From positions 1,116,001 to 1,180,000 of the forward strand of contig CAVUMX010000001.1 in the NCBI GenBank assembly GCA_963742725.1: a stretch of 64,000 nucleotides of DNA. The letters are read 5' to 3'. This stretch comes from CAVVAL01 sp963742725 (lineage in GTDB: Bacteria; Actinomycetota; Actinomycetes; Mycobacteriales; Cryptosporangiaceae). This document shows positions 42,469 to 50,690 of this stretch, piece by piece. Under the pieces are notes generated by a model. It did not search any database. It had not been told where the DNA came from and was given only the letters and a program-made list of their open reading frames with translations. Made by a program: the position numbers and the translations under genes. Numbering within the stretch: position 1 is the first letter of the stretch; every line of letters starts with the position of its first letter.

Positions 42469-43197
42469 ATGGACCGGATCATCCTGCCGCAGCCGTGGCC
42501 GCCCGACGCCGCGTCGGCCGAGGCCATGCAGGAGCGCCTGCGCGACAAGGTGGACCTCACGAGCCCCGGACCCCAGCGCATCCGGACCGTGGCCGGCCTC
42601 GACGTCTCCTACGACACCGCATCGGACGTGGTCGTCGGCGCCGTGACGATCCTCGACGCCGCCAGCTTCGAGATCCTGGACGAGGCGACCGTGGCGGGTC
42701 GCGCCGCCTTCCCGTACGTGCCGGGCCTGCTGGCGTTCCGGGAGATCCCCGCGCTGGTGGCGGCCTGGAACGCGCTGTCGTGGCCGGACCCGCCGGACCT
42801 CCTCGTCTGCGACGGATACGGCGTCGCGCATCCACGCCGATTCGGCCTGGCCTGCCACGTCGGCGCGCTCACCGGGCTCCCGTCGGTCGGTGTCGGCAAG
42901 ACACCGTTCGTGGGCGCGTACGACCAGCCGGGCGATTCGCGCGGGTCGTGGTCGCCACTGGTCGATCGGGGCGAAACAGTCGGACGGGCGCTCCGCACGC
43001 AGGACGGCGTCCGCGAAGTCTTCGTCTCGGTCGGCCACGCCATCGATCTCGACACGGCGTGCCGGCACGTACTGGCGCTGACGCCGAGGTACCGGCTGCC
43101 GGAGACGACCCGCGCGGCTGACCAGGCGAGCCGCCGCGCCCTCCGCGGCAGCGCGGCGCAACTGTCGGGGATATCGGGCTATCCGGCGCCCGGTTAA
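42469..43197 (+). CDS. nfi: Endonuclease V (deoxyinosine repair)
   Basis: Repair nuclease of 242 residues that cuts near deoxyinosine. Visible family motifs: VAGLDVSYD with the catalytic aspartate, PYVPGLLAFREIP, DLLVCDGYGVAHPRRFGLA with the second aspartate, and the downstream lysine in GVGKTPF. The ATG at 42469 overlaps a GTG three bases earlier; AAGGA lies upstream. Divergent from the PH-domain gene. Complements tag and the NUDIX gene in DNA upkeep, but they are not in one operon. Confidence 0.94.
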   Translation: MDRIILPQPWPPDAASAEAMQERLRDKVDLTSPGPQRIRTVAGLDVSYDTASDVVVGAVTILDAASFEILDEATVAGRAAFPYVPGLLAFREIPALVAAWNALSWPDPPDLLVCDGYGVAHPRRFGLACHVGALTGLPSVGVGKTPFVGAYDQPGDSRGSWSPLVDRGETVGRALRTQDGVREVFVSVGHAIDLDTACRHVLALTPRYRLPETTRAADQASRRALRGSAAQLSGISGYPAPG

Positions 43198-43303
43198 AGC
43201 ACGGCATCCCGAACAGTCCGGTTTGCGCGGGGCCGGGCGCGGGGCCGGGGCGCGTGCGGAAGGCGGGAGGCGGGAGGGGCGGCGGGCCACCGGCCCGACG
43301 GCG

Positions 43304-43319
43304 TAGGACCAAGGTCCTA
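43304..43319. promoter_or_regulatory. Palindromic operator-like site, GGAC-N4-GTCC core
   Basis: TAGGACC and GGTCCTA flank AA, 58 bases before the SDR gene start. The core GGAC-N4-GTCC matches the core of the DosR/DevR box (GGGACT-WW-AGTCCC). A GAF histidine kinase with a LuxR-type regulator, a DevS/DevR-like pair, is encoded 2.3 kb downstream. Confidence 0.5.
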
Positions 43320-43376
43320 GGTCAAGGGTGGCCCGTGGCCGATTCGGGCGGCGCCGCATCGCGCGAGCGTTGAGGC

Positions 43377-44048
43377 ATGACGAAAACAGCCATCATCACC
43401 GGAGCGTCCCAGGGTCTCGGGCGCGCGCTCGCCGCCAACCTCGCCGAGGACGGGTGGCGGCTCGTGGTCGACGCCCGTACCGCCGAGGACCTGGAGAAGG
43501 CGGCGTCGACCTGGCCGGACGTCGTCGTGATCCCGGGCGACGTCACCGACCCCGATCACCGCAGCGCGCTCGTCGCGGCCACCGACCGGATCGATCTGCT
43601 GATCCTCAACGCGTCGTCGCTCGGGCAGACCCCGCTGCCACCGATCGCCACCTACAACCTGGGCCAGTTCCGCCAGGTGCTCGAAGTGAACACGGTCGCC
43701 GCGCTGGGCCTTATCCAGCTCGCACTGCCGAAGATCAAGTCCTCTAACGGACGGCTCATCGCGATCAGCAGCGACGCCGCCGTCGAGGGGTACGAGGGCT
43801 GGGGCGGGTACGGCGCGAGCAAGGCGGCAGTCGACCAGCTGGTCCGCGTCCTGGCGGCGGAGGAGCCGGAGCTGCGGATCTACGCGGCCGACCCGGGCGA
43901 CATGCGCACGAAGATGCACGCCGACGCCTTCCCCGGCGAGGACATCAGCGACCGTCCGGAGCCGGAGACGGCGGTGCCGTCGTTGCGCCGGCTCGTCGAC
44001 GGGGACCTGCCCAGCGGCCGGTACAGCGCGGCGGAGCTGCGGTCATGA
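43377..44048 (+). CDS. Short-chain dehydrogenase/reductase
   Basis: Classical SDR of 223 residues. Cofactor motif TGASQGLGR near residues 8-16, NAS in the NAG position (LLILNASS), catalytic Ser in AISSD and the YGASK pair (Tyr and Lys). Substrate unknown. The last four bases overlap the QueA-like gene (ATGA), indicating co-translation. A 16-bp palindrome lies upstream. Confidence 0.9.
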   Translation: MTKTAIITGASQGLGRALAANLAEDGWRLVVDARTAEDLEKAASTWPDVVVIPGDVTDPDHRSALVAATDRIDLLILNASSLGQTPLPPIATYNLGQFRQVLEVNTVAALGLIQLALPKIKSSNGRLIAISSDAAVEGYEGWGGYGASKAAVDQLVRVLAAEEPELRIYAADPGDMRTKMHADAFPGEDISDRPEPETAVPSLRRLVDGDLPSGRYSAAELRS

Positions 44049-45172
44049 CGGCCCCCAACGCCCGGCCGCTCGCCCGCGCCGGCACGCTGATCGGCACCGG
44101 CACGCGGGTCAGCGGCGCCGGCATGGTCGCCACCGGCCCGCCGGAGGCACGCGGCGTCCCGCGGGACAGGGTCCGGATGCTGGTCGCCACGAACCGCGGT
44201 CTCGCGCACCGGGTGGCGTGGCAGCTGCCGGCGGTGTTGCGGGCGGGCGACGTCCTGGTAGTCAACACGTCCGACACGTTGCCGGCCGCGCTGCCGGGCG
44301 TGACCGCGAGCGGCGACCGGGTCGAGGTCCACCTCTCCACCGTGGAACCGGGCTCCACGTACCCGGAGGCGTTGCGCAACACCAAGTCCAGGTGGGTCGT
44401 CGAGGTACGGACGCGGGGGCCGTACGGCGGCGACCCGTCCTACGCCGACCGGGCCGGCACGGTGATCAGCCTCCGTGGCGGCGGCAAGCTCCGCGTCGAC
44501 GCCGGCTACCCTGCCGGCGCCACGACGCCCCGGCTCTGGACCGTCGACGTCACCACGCCGGCACCGCTGCTGACCTGGCTCGCCGAGCACGGCGACCCCA
44601 TCCGCTACCGGTACGTGACCGCGCCCTGGCGGCTCTCGGCGTACCGCACCACCTACGCGGACACGCCCGGCAGCGCCGAGATGCCCAGCGCCGGGCGGGC
44701 CCTCACTCCACGCGTGTTCCGCCGGCTCCGTTCCAGGGGCGTCGAGGTGGCGGGGCTGGTCCTGCACACGGGCGTCTCGTCGCTGGAGGCGGGCGATCCG
44801 CCGTACCCGGAGTGGTACGACGTGCCGCGCGCCACCGCCGAGACCATCCGGGCGGCCAAAGCCGACGGCCGGCGAATCGTCGCGGTGGGGACGACGGTCG
44901 TCCGCGCGCTGGAGTCCCTGGTGGAGACCGGCAGACCGCGCGGCTGGACCGACCTCGTGATCACGCCCGAACGCGGCGTGTCCACAGTCGACGGGCTCCT
45001 GTCGGGCTGGCACGAGCCAGAGGCGTCGCACCTGATGATGCTCGAAGCCATCGCCGGGCGCGACCTTCTCGACGCCTCGTACCAGGCGGCCGTCTCCAGC
45101 GGCTACCGCTGGCACGAGTTCGGCGACCTCCACCTGATCCTCCCCTCCGGACGGCCGGACCTCAGGCCATGA
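44045..45172 (+). CDS. QueA-like SAM:tRNA ribosyltransferase-isomerase
   Basis: A 375-residue QueA-family protein. In the queuosine pathway QueA adds a cyclopentane from S-adenosylmethionine to 7-aminomethyl-7-deazaguanine in tRNA. Family segments: DVLVVNTSDTLPAAL, HTGVSSLEA, RATAETIRAAKADGRRIVAVG and LISPE-like VITPERG. Position-specific residues for the tRNA substrate cannot be judged here. No tgt, queG or preQ1 genes are present, and its partner is an SDR, so it may be a QueA paralogue with another job. Confidence 0.85.
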   Translation: MTAPNARPLARAGTLIGTGTRVSGAGMVATGPPEARGVPRDRVRMLVATNRGLAHRVAWQLPAVLRAGDVLVVNTSDTLPAALPGVTASGDRVEVHLSTVEPGSTYPEALRNTKSRWVVEVRTRGPYGGDPSYADRAGTVISLRGGGKLRVDAGYPAGATTPRLWTVDVTTPAPLLTWLAEHGDPIRYRYVTAPWRLSAYRTTYADTPGSAEMPSAGRALTPRVFRRLRSRGVEVAGLVLHTGVSSLEAGDPPYPEWYDVPRATAETIRAAKADGRRIVAVGTTVVRALESLVETGRPRGWTDLVITPERGVSTVDGLLSGWHEPEASHLMMLEAIAGRDLLDASYQAAVSSGYRWHEFGDLHLILPSGRPDLRP

Positions 45173-45245
45173 CATTGGTCGCGGCATTCCTCGCTCCGCT
45201 CCTCGCTCCTTCGTCGCTGCGATGCTCACTCCGGAGGCCGGCTCC

Positions 45246-45638
45246 ATGAGTCCAGAGGTCTGGCTCAAGTCGCTCGCCACCGCGTGGGAGCGCCGCGACC
45301 CCGATGCCGCCGCCGCGCTGTTCACCGACGACGCCACGTACAGCGTGGACCCGCACGCACCGCCGACACGGGGGCGGACGGCGATACGGGCCTACTGGGC
45401 GGGCGAGGTCGAGGGCCAGCACGGGATCGACGTCCGGTTCGGTGCGCCGGTGGTGAGCGGCGACAGGGTGGCCGCCGAATGGTGGGCAACCCTCCAGACC
45501 TCTCCGGACGGACCGTCCACCATCGCCGGCATCGTCATGCTGCGGTTCGCACCGGACGGACGTTGCTCCGAACTCCGCGAGTACTGGATGGTGTCGCCCT
45601 GGCAGGTCGCGGAGCCGCAGGCCGGCTGGGGCCGGTAA
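45246..45638 (+). CDS. NTF2/SnoaL-like protein
   Basis: A 130-residue cone-shaped alpha+beta barrel protein. The first helix and hairpin WLKSLATAWERRDPDAAAALFTDDATYSV is typical of SnoaL-like domains, and the beta-sheet part ends ELREYWMVSPW. Likely binds a small ligand; role unknown. The ATG at 45246 has GGAGG eight bases upstream. Ten bases before the histidine kinase gene. Confidence 0.82.
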   Translation: MSPEVWLKSLATAWERRDPDAAAALFTDDATYSVDPHAPPTRGRTAIRAYWAGEVEGQHGIDVRFGAPVVSGDRVAAEWWATLQTSPDGPSTIAGIVMLRFAPDGRCSELREYWMVSPWQVAEPQAGWGR

Positions 45639-45648
45639 GAGTGGCACG

Positions 45649-46803
45649 ATGACCGGGATGGACGGCCGCGGAGACACAGACGTTCCCGCGCTGCGGCGAC
45701 TACTCGACGTGGCGCTGGCGCTCGGCGCGGAGCGGCGCGCCGAGCCGGCCATGCGCACCGTGCTGGCGGCCGCCCGCGACCTGGCGGACGCCAAGTACGC
45801 GGCGATCGGCGTACCGGACGGCAGCGGCGGGTTCGCCGTGTTCCTGACCAGCGGCATCGACGCGGCGACGTGGGACCGGATCGGTTCGCTCCCCCGGACG
45901 CACGGGATCCTCGGCGAGCTGCTGTGCCGTCCGGAGGCGATCCGGCACAGCGACATCACGGCCGATCCGCGGTTCGGGTACTACCCGCGGCACCATCCGG
46001 TGATGCGCTCGTTCCTGGGCGTGCCGATCGTGGCCGGCGGCGAGATCATCGCCGAGCTGTTCCTGGCCGAGAAGGTGAGCGGCGGCGACTTCACCGACGA
46101 TGACCAGCGGCTCATCGAGATGCTGGCCGCCCACGCCGCCCTGGCCGTCGTCAACGCGCAGCTCCACGAGCGGGCCCGCGAGCTGTCCATCGTGGAGGAA
46201 CGGACCCGGATCGCGCGCGAGCTGCACGACTCCGTCACGCAGACGCTGTTCAGCCTGTCGCTCGTGACGGAGTCGGCGGCGACCGTGGCAGGCGGGCACG
46301 CCGAGCCGCGCCTGACGACCCAGCTCGACCAGCTGCGGCAGCTCAGCCGGACGGCCCTGGAGGAGATGCGGGCGCTGGTCGAGACGTTGCGCGGCTCGGA
46401 CGTCGACCGCGAGAACCTGGAGACCGCGCTGCACAAGCGGGTGGATCTGCTCCGCGCCGTCCACGACGTGCCGATCACGCTCGACATCCGCGGGGCGCTG
46501 CCGCAGCGGGCCCAGTCCGTCACCCGCGAGGTCATCAAGATCGCCAACGAGGCCCTCGCCAACGCGCTCCAGCACGCCGAGGCCGGCTCGATCCGGCTCC
46601 AGCTCCACGGCAACGCCAAGGTCCTCAAGCTGGTCGTGGCCGACGACGGCACCGGGTTCGACCTGGTCGGGACCGTCAAGCGGTCCCGGCGGCTGGGCCT
46701 CGCCAGCATGCGCGAGCGGGCCGACGCGCTCGGCGGCACGCTCCGGATCGACAGCGAGCCCGGCGCCGGCACGACCGTCACGCTGGAGGTGCCCTGTGTC
46801 TGA
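45649..46803 (+). CDS. GAF-domain sensor histidine kinase (HisKA_3)
   Basis: Soluble NarL-class kinase of 384 residues. One GAF domain (about 30-170, with KYAAIGVPDGSGGF and FLGVPI) is followed by a HisKA_3 dimerisation domain with the phospho-acceptor His193 (TRIARELHDSVTQ). The HATPase_c domain shows NEALANALQHA, VADDGTGFD and GLASMRERADALGG. No membrane helix, so it senses a cytoplasmic or diffusible signal. The GAF/HisKA_3 layout resembles DevS, but there is only one GAF domain and the haem-binding His is not evident. Overlaps its regulator by eight bases. Confidence 0.93.
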   Translation: MTGMDGRGDTDVPALRRLLDVALALGAERRAEPAMRTVLAAARDLADAKYAAIGVPDGSGGFAVFLTSGIDAATWDRIGSLPRTHGILGELLCRPEAIRHSDITADPRFGYYPRHHPVMRSFLGVPIVAGGEIIAELFLAEKVSGGDFTDDDQRLIEMLAAHAALAVVNAQLHERARELSIVEERTRIARELHDSVTQTLFSLSLVTESAATVAGGHAEPRLTTQLDQLRQLSRTALEEMRALVETLRGSDVDRENLETALHKRVDLLRAVHDVPITLDIRGALPQRAQSVTREVIKIANEALANALQHAEAGSIRLQLHGNAKVLKLVVADDGTGFDLVGTVKRSRRLGLASMRERADALGGTLRIDSEPGAGTTVTLEVPCV

Positions 46804-47434
46804 CGAGCCCCTCCGGCTCCTGCTGGTGGACGACCACGAGATGGTCCGCGCGGGCCTCCGGACGTTCCTGGAACTCCAGGACGACATGGAGGTCGTCGGG
46901 GAGGCGGGCACCGGCGAGCAGGCGTTGGCGCTGGTACCGACGCTGAAGCCGACGATCGTCCTCATGGATCTCGTCCTGCCGGGCATGTCCGGGATCGACG
47001 CGCTGCGCCAGCTCCAGGCCAGCCACCCGGACGTGAAGGTCGTCGTCCTGACCTCGTTCGCCGGCCAGGACTCGGTGCTGGCGGCCGTCCGGGCTGGCGT
47101 CGCCGGGTACCTGCTCAAGGACGTCGGCCCGGCCGAGCTGGCTGACGCGCTCCGGGCCGTCCACGCCGGCGGCGCGCAGCTCCACCCGCAGGTGGCGGCC
47201 ACGGTCATGCAGTCGATGGTCGAGGATTCCCGCGATCCGCTGACGCCGCGCGAGCACGAGGTGCTGCGCCTGGTCGCCCAGGGCCTGTCGAACCGGCTCA
47301 TCGCCAAGGAGCTGGCGCTGTCGGAGAAGACCGTGAAGGCGCACGTCAGCGCCGTACTGAGCAAGCTCGGCGTGGCCGACCGGACCCAGGCGGCGCTGTA
47401 CGCCGTCCGGGCCGGGCTCGTCGACGAACGCTGA
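46796..47434 (+). CDS. LuxR/NarL-family response regulator
   Basis: DNA-binding regulator of 212 residues. The receiver domain has the acidic pair VDDHE, phospho-acceptor Asp58 (LMDLVLPGMSG) and the lysine in LLKD. The LuxR helix-turn-helix covers about 145-205 (LTPREHEVLRLVAQGLSN, LSEKTVKAHVSAVLSKLGV). GTG start overlapping the kinase stop by eight bases, so the pair is translationally coupled. A palindrome at 43304 is one possible target. Confidence 0.94.
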   Translation: MSDEPLRLLLVDDHEMVRAGLRTFLELQDDMEVVGEAGTGEQALALVPTLKPTIVLMDLVLPGMSGIDALRQLQASHPDVKVVVLTSFAGQDSVLAAVRAGVAGYLLKDVGPAELADALRAVHAGGAQLHPQVAATVMQSMVEDSRDPLTPREHEVLRLVAQGLSNRLIAKELALSEKTVKAHVSAVLSKLGVADRTQAALYAVRAGLVDER

Positions 47435-47453
47435 TCGCCCAAACGCGGGGGAA

Positions 47454-48701
47454 CTAGGTGTAGATGCCGGGCGGCGGGTCCCAGCCGGTGAGGACGTGGG
47501 CGCCGATCTCCGCGTGCTTCCAGTCGACGGGATCGTGCAGCGACAGCGTGCGGGCGTCGCGCCACCAGCGGTCGAACCCGGTGCCCGTGCGCGCGCCGGA
47601 CGTGCCGGTGAGCGCGAAGATCTCCGACGTCGCCCGGACGGCCGCCGCCGAGGCCGCGGCCTTCGCCGCGTAGATCGGCACGGCCAGTTCCGTGCGGGTG
47701 ATCTCGCCGCGCTCGAACGCGTCGAGCAGACCACCCGTACGCAGGGTGAGCGCGTGGGCAGCGGCGAGCCCGGCGACCAGCTCACCGGCCAGCCGCCGCA
47801 CGAGCGGATCGTCTGCCGCCGAGTCGACGCCGGCCGGTGGCCACGGCCGGCTGCGTTCCGCGACGAACGGCACGGCCGCGCGGAGGGCGCCGATCCCGAT
47901 GCCGACCAGCACCGCCGCGAACCCGGCCTGGTACCGGACGGCGTTCTGCGGCAGCGGCGCCTTGCCGGGCAGGCTGGCCCGCAGCGCCGGATCGGTCCGG
48001 ACGCCCGTGAACGTGACGCTGCCCGAGTCGGTGGCGCGCTGGCCGAGCATGTCCCAGTCGCGCGCGAACGCGACTCCGGGGGTGTCACGCGGGAGCAGGT
48101 TCAGCTGGAGCCCGAGCAGCGGGTTCTCGTCGATGCCGGGCACGGTGGGGTTGAAGGCCCAGACGGCGATCAGATCGGCTTCGGCGGCGCCGGTGGCGTA
48201 GATCTTGGCGCCGTCGATGACGAACGATCCGTCGGGCTGGGGTATGGCGACCGTGTGCCACGGGTCGTCGACCTTGCGGCCTGACTCGGCGACCGCCAGC
48301 CCGAGGATGGCGTCGTCGTCGCGGACACGGGCGGCGAGCACCGGGCGCAACGCGTCGGGGCAGTAGACGAAGATCTCGCGCACCAGCTCGTCGTGGACCT
48401 TGAAGATCTGGGCGACGGCCGGGTCCGCGGCGGCGATCCGGACCTGTGCCTCCAGCGAGAACTCGTGCGAGGCGCCGAGCCCGCCGAACTCGGCCGGCAA
48501 CGCGCCGTGCAGGACGCCGGACCGCCGGAGCGCCGTGACCGCGCGGGTCGGATACCTGCCGGCGGCGTCGTGCTCGGCCGCGAGTGGTGCGATCTCGTCG
48601 TCGAGGGCCCGCTGGAGCCGGGCCAGGGCGGCGATCTCGCCGGGCGCTAACACCGGCCGGGGGAACGCCGCCCCGAGCAGCGCGCTCAACTGATCCGTCA
48701 T
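47454..48701 (-). CDS. Acyl-CoA dehydrogenase-fold monooxygenase, DszC/SfnB-like
   Basis: A 415-residue flavoprotein of the acyl-CoA dehydrogenase fold. The C-terminal signature WWRDARTLSLHDPVDWKH is that of DszC/SfnB-type FMNH2-dependent monooxygenases, which oxidise organosulfur compounds, rather than of true acyl-CoA dehydrogenases. No catalytic Glu of the dehydrogenases is evident. Other segments: LGLAVAESGRKVDDPWHT and YATGAAEADLIAVWAF. A flavin reductase partner is not in the window. ATG at 48701, with longer readings adding Arg-rich nonsense. Confidence 0.85.
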   Translation of the reverse strand: MTDQLSALLGAAFPRPVLAPGEIAALARLQRALDDEIAPLAAEHDAAGRYPTRAVTALRRSGVLHGALPAEFGGLGASHEFSLEAQVRIAAADPAVAQIFKVHDELVREIFVYCPDALRPVLAARVRDDDAILGLAVAESGRKVDDPWHTVAIPQPDGSFVIDGAKIYATGAAEADLIAVWAFNPTVPGIDENPLLGLQLNLLPRDTPGVAFARDWDMLGQRATDSGSVTFTGVRTDPALRASLPGKAPLPQNAVRYQAGFAAVLVGIGIGALRAAVPFVAERSRPWPPAGVDSAADDPLVRRLAGELVAGLAAAHALTLRTGGLLDAFERGEITRTELAVPIYAAKAAASAAAVRATSEIFALTGTSGARTGTGFDRWWRDARTLSLHDPVDWKHAEIGAHVLTGWDPPPGIYT

Positions 48702-48736
48702 CGTGCCCCCCGTTCGCTCGCGCGTACGGGGCGAGG

Positions 48737-48943
48737 CTACAGCTCCAGGGCGAAAGCGGCCGCGCACGCGGCGTGGCACGGCCAGGTCTGGTGGCAGCAG
48801 GTGCAGCGGAGTCCGGAACGGATGTGGTGGGCGAGAACGTCGGCAGCGGTGTGGTGGTAGCGGTCGATCGCGGCAACCCACTCGCTGTCGACCATCGTGC
48901 TGGCACTCGCAGCTGAAGTTACTGTGGGTGACATCGTGCTCAC
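48737..48943 (-). CDS. Small Cys/His-rich protein
   Basis: A 68-residue protein with a Ser/Thr/Ala N-terminal stretch, a helix (DSEWVAAIDRYHHTAADVLAHH) and a Cys/His cluster RCTCCHQTWPCHAACAA. The spacing CxCCHx4CHxxxC suggests binding of zinc or another metal. AGGTGAG precedes the ATG at 48943; a second ATG at 48895 would shorten it to 52 residues. Function unknown. The 234 bp upstream contain a TTGACA but no matching -10. Confidence 0.65.
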   Translation of the reverse strand: MSTMSPTVTSAASASTMVDSEWVAAIDRYHHTAADVLAHHIRSGLRCTCCHQTWPCHAACAAAFALEL

Positions 48944-49177
48944 CTAGTTTCCACCGAGTCGGAGAACCTCAACGGCCTTCTCACCAGAGGCTAGCTGGCC
49001 GGTACGACAGTTCTGGGTTACCACGCCCAAGCATGTACCCGCTTGTCAAATCTGGACATCCGCCGCGCGATGCACGTTAGCGGACGGTCAGCGTCCTCCG
49101 CCTCCTCCGGTTGGCGGGCACGTCCACCATTCGCCCGAGCCCAGGACCGCACCGATCACTCTCCGCAGGCGTCCGTA

Positions 49178-49804
49178 CTACCGGCGGCGAGCCCGGCGCT
49201 GGTGGACGAACGCCCAGATCAGCGCGGCGGACAGGGCGGCGCCGAGCGCGTACGGGCCGATCGTCCGCACGGCTGCCCCGGCTCGCGTCACCTGCATGAG
49301 ATCGATCGCCTCGACCTCTTCCGGCGTCGACACCGCGTGCGTGCCGTGCCCTGTCGCCGTCCCGCCCACCGTGCCGGCGAGGCATCCGGCGAACTCGCCG
49401 ACCATGCGGGCCCCGACGTCGGCGAGGACGCCGCGGCCGAACTGTGCGGGACGCCCGGTCACGTTGAGGACAGTCACCACCCGGACTTCGGTTCGCTCAT
49501 CGCCGTCCGGATGAAGGGTTGCGCTTATCGTGGCCGACGCGGTGCCGGAGCTACGGGTGTCGCGCCCGCTGGCCTCGATGACCACGCGTCGGGCCGTCTC
49601 GTCGCGCTCCACGAACCGGCCGGTGCCCCGGTAAGTGAGGTTGACGGGGCCGAGCTTCACCTTGACCGTGCCGGCGAAGCCCTCATCGCTGTGCTCGGTG
49701 AGGGTCGCGCCGGGCATGCAGGGGGCGATCCGGGGGATGTCGAGCAGGACGTCCCAGGCCTGCTTCACCCCGACCGGCACCGTGAACGTGTGCTCCAGCT
49801 CCAT
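49178..49804 (-). CDS. coxG: CoxG-like SRPBCC protein with C-terminal membrane helix
   Basis: A 208-residue START-fold protein of the CoxG class, linked to molybdenum hydroxylases; CoxG is thought to help membrane attachment of the enzyme. It begins MELEHTFTVPVGVKQAWDVL and has the helix and sheet pattern with IAPCMPGATL. The C-terminal helix (about 180-200, YALGAALSAALIWAFVH) ends in a basic tail. AAGGAGG five bases upstream fixes the start at 49804. Last gene of the cox unit; a perfect hairpin separates it from coxM. Confidence 0.9.
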   Translation of the reverse strand: MELEHTFTVPVGVKQAWDVLLDIPRIAPCMPGATLTEHSDEGFAGTVKVKLGPVNLTYRGTGRFVERDETARRVVIEASGRDTRSSGTASATISATLHPDGDERTEVRVVTVLNVTGRPAQFGRGVLADVGARMVGEFAGCLAGTVGGTATGHGTHAVSTPEEVEAIDLMQVTRAGAAVRTIGPYALGAALSAALIWAFVHQRRARRR

Positions 49805-49819
49805 CCGGACCTCCTTGGG

Positions 49820-49851
49820 GCGGTGGGACCGTGAGACCACGGTCCCACCGC
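49820..49851 (-). terminator. Intercistronic perfect hairpin, coxM-coxG
   Basis: Perfect 14-base arms (49820-49833 GCGGTGGGACCGTG and 49838-49851) with loop AGAC. It lies in the 52-bp gap between the coxM stop and the coxG start, five bases before the coxG ribosome binding site. Without a T-run it is likely an attenuator, an mRNA stability element or a translation control hairpin. Confidence 0.75.
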
Positions 49852-49856
49852 GAGAA

Positions 49857-50690
49857 TCAGCAGGCGGCGAGTGCCCTGCCCGTCAGTACCCGGGCCAGGT
49901 GGGTTCGATACTCCGCCGAGGCGGTCAGGTCGTCGGACGGCCGCGCGTCCTCGGCCGCGTGGGCGGCGGCGTCCGCGAGGGGGGCGCCCGCGAGCAGCGC
50001 CTCCTCGACGGCCCGGGCCCGTAGCGGCACCGGCGCCATGTTGGTCAGCGCCACCCTGGCCGATGTCACGTCACCGTCCTCCCGGCGGATCGCCGCCGCG
50101 ACGCCGACGATCGACCAGGCCTGGGCCACCCGGTTGAACTTCTCGTAGTGGCAGCCCCAGCCGGTCAACTTGGGGATCCGGACCTCGGCGAGGATCTCGT
50201 CCGGGCCGAGCGCGGTCGTGAGGTAGTCCATGAAGAACTCCGACGCCGGCACCGAACGCGCACCGCCCGGGCCCTGGATCGTGATCTCCGCGTCCAGCGC
50301 CAGCGCCACCGCCGGCAGGTCGCCGGCCGGATCAGCGTGGGCGAGCGAACCGCCGAGTGTGCCGAGGTGGCGCACCTGGCGGTCGCCGATCGTCAGCGCG
50401 GCCTGTGCCAGCAGCGGCACGTGCTCGCGGACGAGATGGTCGCGGGTCAGCTCGTCGTGCGTGGTCATCGCGCCGATGACGAGCTGGTCACCGTCCTCCC
50501 GGACACCCCGGAGCGTGTCCAGCTCACCCAGGTCCACGAGGACGGTCGGCGCCGCGAGCCGCATCCGCAGCACCGGGATGAGGCTCTGCCCGCCGGCCAG
50601 GACCTTGGCGTCCTCGCCGGCCTGGCGCAGCGCCGCCACCGCGTCGTCCATCGTGGACGGACGCGTGTAGTCGAAGGCGGTCGGGATCAT
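49857..50690 (-). CDS. coxM: Molybdenum hydroxylase FAD-binding medium subunit
   Basis: CoxM/CutM-type subunit of 277 residues that carries FAD and passes electrons from the iron-sulfur subunit. FAD-binding motifs are visible: AGGQSLIPVLRMRLAAP near residues 32-48 and TLGGSLAHADPAGDLP near 110-125. The start ATG overlaps the coxL stop by four bases (ATGA). Confidence 0.94.
   Translation of the reverse strand: MIPTAFDYTRPSTMDDAVAALRQAGEDAKVLAGGQSLIPVLRMRLAAPTVLVDLGELDTLRGVREDGDQLVIGAMTTHDELTRDHLVREHVPLLAQAALTIGDRQVRHLGTLGGSLAHADPAGDLPAVALALDAEITIQGPGGARSVPASEFFMDYLTTALGPDEILAEVRIPKLTGWGCHYEKFNRVAQAWSIVGVAAAIRREDGDVTSARVALTNMAPVPLRARAVEEALLAGAPLADAAAHAAEDARPSDDLTASAEYRTHLARVLTGRALAAC

Noticed and set aside
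47454..48701. Ordinary acyl-CoA dehydrogenase
   Set aside because: The C-terminal motif is that of DszC/SfnB-like monooxygenases, and no fatty-acid genes adjoin it.
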